From: Paenibacillus oleatilyticus
GTDB taxonomy: Bacteria > Bacillota > Bacilli > Paenibacillales > NBRC-103111
Reading direction: 5' to 3'
Length of the DNA stretch: 64,000 nucleotides
Assembly: GCF_018998565.1 (NCBI RefSeq)
Contig: NZ_JAHNZO010000001.1
Span: 511,774-575,773 of the forward strand
Shown piece after piece: positions 26,151 to 34,072 of this stretch. The position numbers were made by a program, and so were the translations under genes. Every line of letters starts with the position of its first letter. Position 1 is the stretch's first letter. The notes beneath the pieces are model-generated. The model had not been told where the DNA came from, ran no database searches, and saw only the letters and a program-made list of their open reading frames with translations.

Positions 26151-26971
26151 TGAAACCGATGCTGACTGTGGCGATTCGCGAGATGAGAATCGGCTTCCGC
26201 AACCCGTGGGCATACTCGTTCCTTGCGCTCTTTTCCTTGTTCAGCCTGGCTCTGCTGCTGATTCACTCCAGCCGGGTCGTCGAAGGATATTCGAGCGTCA
26301 CGGGCACGATGCTGAACCTGATCTTGTACCTGCTGCCGCTCATGACGCTGCTGCTCGGTTCCTTCTCGCTGACCGCGGAAAAGGAAGAAGGCGGCTGGCA
26401 GCTGCTCTCCGCCTACCCGCTCGGCACGCCCGCGTTCGTGCTGGGCAAATATGCGGGCATTGCCGCCGTGCTGCTTGTCATCGTCGCCTTCGGCTACGGC
26501 TTGACGGGCGTCGTCGGACAGCTTACAGGAAAGCCGTTCGATGTGAAAACCTTCACGTTGTTTCTGGCTTTCTCGGCCGGCATCGTGCTGCTGTTTCTGG
26601 CGGTGGCCGCCATCGTCGGCACGCTCGCCAAAAACCGCTGGCAGGCGCTGACGTACGGCGTGGCGATCTGGTTCTTCACCGTCATCGGCTGGCCGACGCT
26701 GCTTGTCGCCGTGCTGGGCTTGCTGCCGTACCTGTGGATCAAGCCGGCGCTTGCCGTGCTCACGCTGTTCAATCCGGCGGAGCTGGTCCGGCTGTTCATC
26801 GTCGTCAAGCTGAGCGGAGGGTCCGTGCTCGGGCCCGAATATTACGAATGGATCGGATGGATTCGCGGGACGGGCGGCACTTTCCTGTTCCTGCTCGTCT
26901 CGGCCGTCTGGATCGCCGGATGTCTGGGAGCCGCTATCCTGTTCTGGGAAAGGGGGCGGTCACGTGGCTGA
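26150..26971 (+). CDS. nosY: NosY-type ABC-2 permease
   Basis: 273 residues with six membrane segments. The first is preceded by the ABC-2 type start VAIREMRIGFRNPWAYSF, and a long extracellular loop follows segment one (SSRVVEGYSSVTGTMLNLILYL). The DEK-rich cytoplasmic turn TAEKEEGGWQLLSAYPLGTPAFVLGKY is typical of NosY. It starts at the last base of the nosL stop and overlaps nosF by eight bases. With NosF it forms the transporter that supplies the NosD/NosL maturation system. Confidence 0.9.
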   Translation: MKPMLTVAIREMRIGFRNPWAYSFLALFSLFSLALLLIHSSRVVEGYSSVTGTMLNLILYLLPLMTLLLGSFSLTAEKEEGGWQLLSAYPLGTPAFVLGKYAGIAAVLLVIVAFGYGLTGVVGQLTGKPFDVKTFTLFLAFSAGIVLLFLAVAAIVGTLAKNRWQALTYGVAIWFFTVIGWPTLLVAVLGLLPYLWIKPALAVLTLFNPAELVRLFIVVKLSGGSVLGPEYYEWIGWIRGTGGTFLFLLVSAVWIAGCLGAAILFWERGRSRG

Positions 26972-27677
26972 ACCGGTGCTGAAGCTGACGAATGTCCGCA
27001 AAACGATCAACAAGCAGCCGATCGTCAAGGGAGTCGATCTGGAGCTGTACCCGGGGCAGGTGATGGCGCTGTGCGGCGGCAACGGAGCGGGCAAAAGCAC
27101 GCTGCTGCGCATGATCGTCGGCAGCTCGCAGCCGACCGAAGGCTCCATCGAAGCGTGCGGCCTTCAGTGGCGCGCCGATCGGATGCGCTACGCCGCTTCC
27201 GTCGGCTACATGCCCGACGACTACGTGTTCGGCCAGGCGCTGTCTGCGCGGGAGACGCTCACGTTCTGGGCGAAGCTCCGCAGCGTGCCGCCGTCCCGCG
27301 TCCAGGAGCTGCTGCACAAGGTCGGTTTGGCCGAGGTGCAGCAGAAGCCCGTCACCTCCTTCTCCAAAGGGATGCGGCAGCGGCTGCTGTTCGCGCAGGC
27401 GCTGCTCGGCGACCCGCCTCTGCTCGTGCTGGACGAGCCGACGAACGGCCTCGATCCGTACTGGCTGCAATCGTTCGTGCATCTGATCGAAGAAGTAAAA
27501 CGCGAAGGCCGCGCCGTCATTTTCTCGACGCACCACCTGCAGGTGGCCGAATCCGTCGCCGACCGGGCCATGTTCCTGCGGAACGGGGAATTGGTGCGGC
27601 AGGGCTCCATCGACGAGTTCCGGGAGCACTACGGGCCGAAGGGACTGGACGGAGCGTTTACGGAATTTATGGCTTAA
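26964..27677 (+). CDS. nosF: NosF-type ABC transporter ATPase
   Basis: 237 residues, GTG start inside the nosY end. Walker A GGNGAGKST (about 37-45), Q-loop region, signature SFSKGMRQRLLFAQALL, Walker B LLVLDEPTNGLDP and the switch His in IFSTHHLQ are all present, so the ATPase should be active. It closes the nosD-nosL-nosY-nosF set; a bidirectional hairpin follows at 27704. Confidence 0.9.
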   Translation: MAEPVLKLTNVRKTINKQPIVKGVDLELYPGQVMALCGGNGAGKSTLLRMIVGSSQPTEGSIEACGLQWRADRMRYAASVGYMPDDYVFGQALSARETLTFWAKLRSVPPSRVQELLHKVGLAEVQQKPVTSFSKGMRQRLLFAQALLGDPPLLVLDEPTNGLDPYWLQSFVHLIEEVKREGRAVIFSTHHLQVAESVADRAMFLRNGELVRQGSIDEFREHYGPKGLDGAFTEFMA

Positions 27678-27703
27678 TCGCATTTTGCCTGGAATCAACA
27701 AAG

Positions 27704-27743
27704 AAGCCTTGTCCTCTTTCCATGAAGAGAACAAGGCTTTTTC
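27704..27743. terminator. Bidirectional terminator between nosF and the tetR gene
   Basis: AAGCCTTGT (27704-27712) pairs with ACAAGGCTT (27731-27739) across an extended CCTCTT/AAGAGA stem, with TTTTTC to the right. It separates the convergent nos and pump operons. Confidence 0.75.
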
Positions 27744-27744
27744 A

Positions 27745-28647
27745 CTATCCCCGAACAAGTCCCGCCTGTTTGCACGCCGCCTCCAGCTCCGCCAGCAAAT
27801 CGGCCAGCTCCGGGGAGCGCTTCAGATTCGCCAGCATGCCGAGCACGATGACCTTGCGCGGACGGATCTCGACCAGCTCCTGCTCCAGCACCGCCAGAGA
27901 CTCGAGCGCCTCATTGCGCGCTTCCCCTTCGGGGAGCCGCTCCAGCCGTTCCCGGCACCGCTTCACAAGCAGGAGCGGATGAGCCGACTTCGCATTTCTC
28001 GCGTATACCTCTCTCAGCCTCGGCCAATTGGTTTCGTTCAAAAGAGGGCGCGGCTTCTCCCGCAGCACGCGTTCCGCTACCGCATCGACGATATGCAGAA
28101 TATGGAGGCACACTTCGTCCGGTCCCAACGTGATCTTCTCGACCAACTGCAAGCCCATGTAGGTCGACAGCAAGCTGCTTAACAGCAATACGCCTTCCGG
28201 CGCATAGGGCGCGTAGCCGTCCCCGTAGATGCCAACAAGGCTGTCGATAAAAAACATACTGATCTCGGTATCCATTTGCTTCAAGTAATCCCGAATTTCC
28301 TGATTTACGAAGCCTCCGTTTTCCCGCATCTGCATGGTGAAAAATTCGGGATATTCGATCCACAGGCCAAGGCAGACGAGTATTTTCCGCTCCAGGCGTT
28401 CCCTCGGGCCCAGTTGCCGTTCGCGTTCCACGAGCTGCATCCCGTCGTTCAAACGCTTAAAAAAGAATTTAAAAATATCCAGCAGCAGCGCTTCCTTGGA
28501 GGAAAACTGCTGGTACACGCTGCCTTTGGACATTTTGCAAGCTTCGGCGATTTCCTGCATTGTCGTCTGCACATACCCGTTCGCAGCGAACAGCTTCATC
28601 GCGGCAAACAGGATGTGCCGCTTCTTCTCGTTCCACTTCTCTTCCAC
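27745..28647 (-). CDS. TetR/AcrR family regulator of the adjacent MFS pump
   Basis: 300 residues, long for the family (about 190-220). The HTH is at about 8-55: KRHILFAAMKLFAANGYVQTTMQEIAEACKMSKGSVYQQFSSKEALL. A large C-terminal part (about 60-300) includes a helical extension with the repeats of Leu/Glu/Arg (RCRERLERLPEGEARNEALESLAVLEQELVEI). It lies 87 bases after the MFS gene on the same strand and both should be read from the promoter at 30081, which carries an 18-base palindrome; autoregulation together with the pump is likely. Confidence 0.87.
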   Translation of the reverse strand: MEEKWNEKKRHILFAAMKLFAANGYVQTTMQEIAEACKMSKGSVYQQFSSKEALLLDIFKFFFKRLNDGMQLVERERQLGPRERLERKILVCLGLWIEYPEFFTMQMRENGGFVNQEIRDYLKQMDTEISMFFIDSLVGIYGDGYAPYAPEGVLLLSSLLSTYMGLQLVEKITLGPDEVCLHILHIVDAVAERVLREKPRPLLNETNWPRLREVYARNAKSAHPLLLVKRCRERLERLPEGEARNEALESLAVLEQELVEIRPRKVIVLGMLANLKRSPELADLLAELEAACKQAGLVRG

Positions 28648-28734
28648 CGTTACACCGTCCCGAAACTCGTATGGTCTGCTTCGTTTCCGTCATAGGGAAT
28701 ATAGCGGATACGCAGGTAACTTGCAAGCTCCACT

Positions 28735-29967
28735 CTATTCCCGGACGGCTGCGGCGCCTTCTTGCAACGGTGCCGTGCTTCCTACCCGATTGCGTTCCTT
28801 CCAGCCGATCAGCATGGCCGTGCTTGCCACCATGAAGGCCGCTCCGAGCACATAAGGGTAATTGACGTTAACGTCGAACAGCATGCCGGCAATGGACGGT
28901 CCCGCAATCGTACCCAAGCTCATATAGGCGTTGTTCATCCCCGCTACGAACCCCTGCTCGTTTCCGGCCATTTTGGACAACAGCGTATTGACGGCCGGCC
29001 GGATAATCGTCGTGGCGACGAAAAACAGAATGGTCACGGCAAAAACGGAAACGTACGACTTCGCCACAAGGACCGCCAGCATCATAACGGCGGAAAGCAA
29101 AAACATAGCAATAAGTATTTGACGCTCGCTAAACCTCCGCAGCAGCCTTTCGAACAGAACCGCTTGGGTGAAAACCCCTGCCAGCGCGCCGAGCGTAATC
29201 ATCAGCGAGATGTCCTTCGGCGTAAATCCGTGCTTCACGTCCACATATAAACTAATCACAGCTTCAAAATTCATTAACCCGAACGTCAGCATGAACACAA
29301 GCAGAAGCAGCACGAAGTACGGCGCGCGAAACGAGCTAAGCAATTGCTTGAACAGATTTTCCCGCTTCCTCTCCGCGGTCCGGGCCAATTGCCTCGCTTC
29401 CCGGCTCTGCGTCTCCGGCAGAAACAGCAGGGACAGCAGCACCGACACGCCGGCAATGGCCGTCGCCACATAGAACGGAACCCGCAGCCCATAGTCGGCC
29501 AGAAATCCGCCGATGCCGGGTCCGATCACGACACCCAGCGACATGGAGGCGCTGAACAGGCCCAATCCTTTTCCGCGATCCTTCTCCTGCGTAATGTCGG
29601 CCACATAGGCCATCATCGCCGGTGTCAGAAGCGCCGCCCCGATTCCGCTAAGCAGCCTGGACACGTAAAGCAGCCACATCTGATCGGCAAGCCCGAACAG
29701 GAGCTGGGACAAGGCAAATACCCCGATCCCCCCGACAATCATAATTTTACGTCCGTATTTATCGGACATCTCGCCGGCAATAGGCGAAAATAGGAGTTGC
29801 GTCACTCCCATAGCGGCGACAAGATATCCCATGTCCTGGCCGCTTGCCCCGAATTCCGTAATGAATTTAGGCAAAATGGGGATGATCAGTCCCATACCCA
29901 CCATCGTAATAAACATGTTCACCATCAAAATGACGAGCGGTCCCCAATTCGAACCGGTCTTGGTCAT
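28735..29967 (-). CDS. MFS multidrug efflux pump (Bmr/TetA branch)
   Basis: 410 residues from ATG 29967, which has AGAGGTGA eight bases upstream; the frame extends further without a ribosome site. Twelve to fourteen segments are predicted. Motif A is visible as GEMSDKYGRKIMIVGG after segment two, and motif C-like glycines in SASMSLGVVIGPGIGGFLADYG mark a drug:proton antiporter. A TetR gene follows in the same operon. The substrate is likely hydrophobic drugs, by family resemblance only. Confidence 0.9.
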   Translation of the reverse strand: MTKTGSNWGPLVILMVNMFITMVGMGLIIPILPKFITEFGASGQDMGYLVAAMGVTQLLFSPIAGEMSDKYGRKIMIVGGIGVFALSQLLFGLADQMWLLYVSRLLSGIGAALLTPAMMAYVADITQEKDRGKGLGLFSASMSLGVVIGPGIGGFLADYGLRVPFYVATAIAGVSVLLSLLFLPETQSREARQLARTAERKRENLFKQLLSSFRAPYFVLLLLVFMLTFGLMNFEAVISLYVDVKHGFTPKDISLMITLGALAGVFTQAVLFERLLRRFSERQILIAMFLLSAVMMLAVLVAKSYVSVFAVTILFFVATTIIRPAVNTLLSKMAGNEQGFVAGMNNAYMSLGTIAGPSIAGMLFDVNVNYPYVLGAAFMVASTAMLIGWKERNRVGSTAPLQEGAAAVRE

Positions 29968-30029
29968 AACATTCACCTCTCTTGCAGATTTCAATTCCAC
30001 ACGAATCCATTTGACCAATTAGTTCTATA

Positions 30030-30081
30030 AATGACCATATGGTCATTTCGAAATTATATCCTCCCTCTTCCGCGATGTCAA
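30030..30081 (-). promoter_or_regulatory. Promoter and TetR operator of the MFS-tetR operon
   Basis: On the minus strand TTGACA (30081-30076), 17 bases, and TATAAT (30058-30053) form a consensus housekeeping promoter. Directly after it lies the perfect 18-base palindrome AATGACCATATGGTCATT (30030-30047) over the start site, a typical repressor position. Confidence 0.85.
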
Positions 30082-30085
30082 ATTG

Positions 30086-30114
30086 TTGAAATTAACAAAT
30101 AGTTATGGTAAGAT
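30086..30114 (+). promoter_or_regulatory. Promoter of the ABC-F gene
   Basis: TTGAAA (30086-30091), 17 bases, TAAGAT (30109-30114). It is divergent from and almost touches the MFS promoter. The start should lie near 30121, giving a leader of about 250 bases before the ABC-F gene. Confidence 0.65.
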
Positions 30115-30126
30115 GGCTTTAAATTA

Positions 30127-30150
30127 ATGACAGGAGCTGAAAAGATATAA
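30127..30150 (+). CDS. Possible leader peptide MTGAEKI in the ABC-F leader
   Basis: ATG 30127 to TAA 30150 encodes seven residues right at the predicted transcript start. Its TAA overlaps an ATG directly followed by TAA (30150-30155), a start-stop pair with AGGAG at 30132-30136. Either could be a ribosome-stalling sensor for antibiotics; ABC-F leaders commonly use such short frames. Expression is not proven by sequence. Confidence 0.35.
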   Translation: MTGAEKI

Positions 30151-30157
30151 TGTAAAA

Positions 30158-30339
30158 TAACTTTCTTGCTAAGAAATATAAAATAGTAAAACAAGCAAGC
30201 GATACGAGCGCATGTTTTATTATTTATATGCAAGAAAGTTACGATATCTTTTCACTCAAACAATATATCCTTATCTAACTCTATATCAGGGTTGGATTTG
30301 CTGTATTTATTTGAGCTGTGGGAAAGGTAACTTTCTTGC
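30158..30339 (+). promoter_or_regulatory. Attenuator-like leader with mutually exclusive stems
   Basis: Segment A TAACTTTCTTGC (30158-30169), its complement B GCAAGAAAGTTAC (30230-30242) and a second copy C GTAACTTTCTTGC (30327-30339) can pair as A:B or B:C but not both. A:B is extended by TATAAAATAG.../...ATTATTTATA and B:C by TCAAA/TTTGA. C lies 35 bases before the ATG of the ABC-F gene, so the choice of stem could control its expression when ribosomes stall upstream. Confidence 0.7.
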
Positions 30340-30374
30340 AGCTCTTCTATTTTTGTACAGGAGGATCTATATCT

Positions 30375-31853
30375 ATGTCATTAATCAATGTAACAAACCT
30401 GACGTTCGCCTATGACGGCAGTTACGATAACTTATTCGAGGACGTAAGCTTTCAGATCGATACCGATTGGAAACTCGGATTTACGGGAAGAAACGGCAGA
30501 GGCAAAACCACCTTCCTCAACCTGCTGCTTGGGAAGTATGAATACAGCGGAACGATTTCCGCCAAAGTCAGCTTCGAGTATTTTCCATTCCATGTGGAGA
30601 ATAAGGAGCAGAACACAATCGATGTCATCGGCGACATCTACCCGGATTACCTTCACTGGGAATTGATGCGCGAGCTTTCGCTGCTCAAGGTGTCGGAGGA
30701 TGTTCTATACCGGCCCTTTGCTTCGTTGTCCAATGGCGAGCAAACGAAAGTATTGCTGGCCGCCTTATTTCTGAAGGAAAACAGCTTTCTGTTGATTGAC
30801 GAGCCGACCAATCACCTGGACATGAACGCACGAAAACTGGTCAGTCAATATCTTAATACGAAAAGCGGCTTTATCCTCGTCTCTCACGACAGGTCGTTCC
30901 TGGATCGCTGCGTCGACCATATTCTGTCCATCAATAAAACCGACATCGAAATTCAAAAAGGCAATTTTTCCGATTGGTGGGAAAATAAACAGAGACAAGA
31001 CCAATTTGAGCTTGGCGAGAACGAAAAGCTGAAAAAAGACATTAAACGTTTGTCGGAAGCGTCCAAACGAACGAGCAATTGGTCGCACGAGGTGGAAAAA
31101 ACGAAGAACGGCACAAGAAATTCCGGCTCCAAGGTGGACAAAGGATATATCGGGCACAAGGCTGCCAAAATGATGAAACGCTCCAAAGCCATGGAGCACC
31201 GGCAGCAAAACGCGATCGAGGAAAAGTCGCAGCTTTTGAAAAATATCGAAAGCTCGGAGAGCTTAAAGATTACCCAGCTTCCTTTTCATAAAAATCAGCT
31301 CGCCGAACTAGACCATGTTTCCATTTATTATGGGGAGAAGACAGTTTGCACCGATATCAGCTTTACGATTGAACAAGGCGAGCGAATCGCGCTTTCGGGT
31401 GCGAACGGCTCCGGAAAATCAAGCATTATCAAGCTGATTTGCGGCGAGGATATCGCGCATACCGGCACGTTCCGAAAGGGAAGCCAGCTGAAAATATCGT
31501 ATGTTTCGCAGGATACCTCGCATTTGCAGGGAAATTTAACGGATTACGCCAGAAGCAACGAGATCGATGAAAGCCTGTTTAAATCGATTTTAAGAAAGCT
31601 TGATTTTTCCAGAGTTCAGTTTGACAAGGATATATCAGCCTTCAGCGGCGGCCAAAAGAAGAAGGTGCTGCTGGCGAAAAGTCTTTGCGAGAAGGTTCAT
31701 TTGCATATTTGGGACGAGCCGCTTAATTTTATCGATGTAATCTCCCGCATGCAGATCGAGGAACTGCTGCTTGAGCACTCACCGACCATTCTTTTTGTGG
31801 AGCATGACAGCGAATTTTGCAAAAATATCGCTACCAAGATTGTAAAACTCTAA
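30375..31853 (+). CDS. Lsa-type ABC-F ribosomal protection protein
   Basis: 492 residues from ATG 30375 (AGGAGG nine bases upstream). Two ATPase domains: Walker A GRNGRGKT (about 40) with signature LSNGEQTKVLLAALF and Walker B LLIDEPTNHLD, then Walker A GANGSGKS (about 340) with signature FSGGQKKKVLLAKSL and Walker B LHIWDEPLNFID. The linker between them (about 195-290) is long, charged and helical, as in antibiotic-resistance ABC-F proteins that reach into the ribosomal E site. No membrane segments occur. The start (SLINVTNLTFAYDGSYDNLF) fits the Lsa/CplR branch, which protects against lincosamides, pleuromutilins and streptogramin A. The drug range is inference. Confidence 0.88.
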   Translation: MSLINVTNLTFAYDGSYDNLFEDVSFQIDTDWKLGFTGRNGRGKTTFLNLLLGKYEYSGTISAKVSFEYFPFHVENKEQNTIDVIGDIYPDYLHWELMRELSLLKVSEDVLYRPFASLSNGEQTKVLLAALFLKENSFLLIDEPTNHLDMNARKLVSQYLNTKSGFILVSHDRSFLDRCVDHILSINKTDIEIQKGNFSDWWENKQRQDQFELGENEKLKKDIKRLSEASKRTSNWSHEVEKTKNGTRNSGSKVDKGYIGHKAAKMMKRSKAMEHRQQNAIEEKSQLLKNIESSESLKITQLPFHKNQLAELDHVSIYYGEKTVCTDISFTIEQGERIALSGANGSGKSSIIKLICGEDIAHTGTFRKGSQLKISYVSQDTSHLQGNLTDYARSNEIDESLFKSILRKLDFSRVQFDKDISAFSGGQKKKVLLAKSLCEKVHLHIWDEPLNFIDVISRMQIEELLLEHSPTILFVEHDSEFCKNIATKIVKL

Positions 31854-31873
31854 ATGAGCGCAAGCCGAATAGA

Positions 31874-31925
31874 GGCAGCGGCCGTCCGGAACGTTATTTT
31901 CGCGTCCGAAACTGCCGCTGCCTTC
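31874..31925. terminator. Bidirectional hairpin between the ABC-F and kinase genes
   Basis: GGCAGCGGC (31874-31882) pairs exactly with GCCGCTGCC (31914-31922); a smaller CCGGA/TCCG stem lies inside. It separates two convergent genes. Confidence 0.55.
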
Positions 31926-33312
31926 TATGCATCCGCACGCGGCAAGCTGATCCGAAACATCGTGGAATACCGCCGATCCGCTTCCAGTTCAATCGTGCCT
32001 TGATGCAGCGTAACGATTTTTTTGCAGATGGCGAGGCCTAAACCGGTACTGTCTTTCACCGCCCCGGCCCCGCGTGTAAATTCCTCGAAGATGTGCTCCC
32101 TGATCGCGGTTCCTGTACGCCGATTCCGTCATCTCCAAGCCATAGCACAGCCCGGCCGTCCTTGCTTTCGCAAGACGCGTATAGCACCGTTCCCGCTGTA
32201 TTGAACTTAAGCGCATTTCCGATCAGATTCATGATGACGCGTTTCATATGCACATGGTCCAGCATCACCGGTAGCGGCTCTTCCGGAATCTGCACATCCA
32301 GTCCGAACCCTTTGTCCTCGATTTCGGAATAACATTCCGCCACAATCTGCTGAAACCATTTGGTGATGTTTACTTTTTCTCTTTTCAGCATTTGATTGGA
32401 ATCTTCCAGCTTTGCCAATTCGAACAAGTCCTTAATCAAATTGGCCGTATAGGAAGATTTGTCGTGAATGTATTGGATATATTTGCGCCTCCTGCTTTCC
32501 TCCAGCGACGGATCGTCCAGCAGCAGCTGGGAATAGCCGTAAATCGAAGTCATAGGCGTCTTCAAATCATGCGATAAATGCAAGAGCATGTTTTTGCGGC
32601 TGGTCTCGGCCGCTTCCTTCTCGGCAGAGGTTCGCTGCAGCCGCTCGGCCAACCCGTTGAAAGCCTCTCGGATTTCGTCGAACTCCTGCTCGGCCGTGAA
32701 CGTCAGCCGCTTCGTATAATTCAGCCGCTCCATTTCTTTAATCCCTTCTATAATTTGCCGGATCGGCTTCTCTACTTGCTTAACCGAGTATTTGGCGTAC
32801 AAATACACGGCGACGAGCAAGCCGGCAGCGAAGCATGCAGCAAAAATGGCTGCGGCTATAGATACTTTATCCGTATACATAGGTATTTTCCAAAGCAGGA
32901 TATACGGCTCTTGATTCGGCCCCTTTACCGAATAAGCGTGATAGTAGATCGAATCATCGTTCCGCTGCATATCCAATTTTGCGTAGAGCAGTCCATCCCG
33001 GTAACGGACGATATCGTCTTCCTTATTTCCACGGACATAGATCACCTCTCCCGCCTCGTCGATCACCTCAAACCAGCCACCGTACCGGTCCAGCAGCTTC
33101 CCGTCGATATTTTCGAAGGGATACCGATAAATATCTTCCCCCGTAATCCGAGGCAAATCGCCCGTCCTGTCTACCACCCGGTTCATCAGAAAATCAGTGC
33201 TCACAAGCGCTACGACAATCGCGCCTAACAAAAGGCCGCTAATGACGATATAGTTGCGGACAAACAACTTCTTCAGCGGCCTTGGGCCGCGAATGCTATT
33301 GTTTCTTCTCAA
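31925..33312 (-). pseudogene. Sensor histidine kinase, frameshifted in the ATPase domain
   Basis: The intact frame gives 418 residues: an N-terminal membrane segment, an extracellular sensor (about 45-145), a second segment, HAMP, the phospho-acceptor motif LSHDLKTPMTSIYGYSQLL, the N box IMNLIGNALKF and the G1 box LGDDGIGVQE. It then runs into unrelated residues and stops at 32056. One frame over, the expected continuation is fully present: IREHIFEEFTRGAG, the G2 box STGLGLAICKKIV and a normal end at 31925. A single lost base near 32106-32113 explains this. Without the F and G2 boxes the kinase should be inactive, unless the shift is a sequencing error. The start overlaps the response-regulator gene by 17 bases. 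Confidence 0.85.
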
Positions 33313-33991
33313 AACGGTAGCCTAACCCCCTAATCGTAACCAGGTAGTCAGGCTTTCTTGGGTTATGCTCGATCTTCTCGCGGAGTTTGCTGATATAGAC
33401 CATAATCAAATTTTCGTCCCCCATGTACTCTTCACCCCATACCTGCTCGTAAATCTGCGCTTTCGTGAATACCCTGCCGGCTTGGCTCATCAACAAAGCG
33501 ATAATTTTGAACTCGTAGGATGTCACTTCCTTGGTTATACCGGTTTTATAGAGCTTGCAGCTCTCCAAATCCAGTTTGACGTCACCGATTTCGATGATGG
33601 CGGGAACGGGCTTATCCAGCTTGGTAAAGGCATCCAGGCGTCTGAACAGCGCCTGCACCCGGCTTACGACCTCAAGCGGGTTAAAGGGCTTGCCCACGTA
33701 ATCGTCTGCCCCTAGCTGCAATCCGAATATTTTGTCCATATCGTCCGACTTGGCCGAGAGAAAAAGAAATGGAATCGGGGAGCTTTGCCGCACTTTCTTA
33801 AGCAGCTCCCATCCATCCATCCGTGGCATCATAATATCCGCGATGATCAAGTCAACCTGCTCGCGCTGCAGGATCGTCAACGCTTCATCGCCATTGCCCG
33901 CCGCCATTGTGCCGTAACCGGCATGGTTTAAATAAACGGTGAGCAATTCGACAATTTCCGCTTCATCGTCGATGATCAATATCGTTTTAAT
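33296..33991 (-). CDS. OmpR-family response regulator with apparent ATT start
   Basis: 231 residues if begun at ATT 33991. Receiver domain with the acidic pair IIDDE and phosphoacceptor Asp in IIADIMMPRMDGWELL, Lys in VGKPFNP, then a winged-helix domain ending VYISKLREKIEHNPRKPDYLVTIRGLGYRFEKKQ. The first ordinary start is TTG 33979, which removes the beginning of strand one and lies 19 bases from the ribosome site. AGAGGTGA is seven bases before ATT 33991, where translation would give the standard opening MKTILIIDDE. This suggests an ATG-to-ATT change. It pairs with the frameshifted kinase downstream. Confidence 0.85.
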   Translation of the reverse strand: MKTILIIDDEAEIVELLTVYLNHAGYGTMAAGNGDEALTILQREQVDLIIADIMMPRMDGWELLKKVRQSSPIPFLFLSAKSDDMDKIFGLQLGADDYVGKPFNPLEVVSRVQALFRRLDAFTKLDKPVPAIIEIGDVKLDLESCKLYKTGITKEVTSYEFKIIALLMSQAGRVFTKAQIYEQVWGEEYMGDENLIMVYISKLREKIEHNPRKPDYLVTIRGLGYRFEKKQ

Positions 33992-34072
33992 TGGCTCTTC
34001 ACCTCTATTGCCTTATACCCGTATCCTTATCCATCAGCTATCCGCTAAGGAGAGAAAAGAGCTATCCGCTGG

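Noticed and set aside
30212-30415. Plus-strand 67-codon frame in the ABC-F leader
   Set aside because: No ribosome site; it crosses the attenuator stems and overlaps the ABC-F start.
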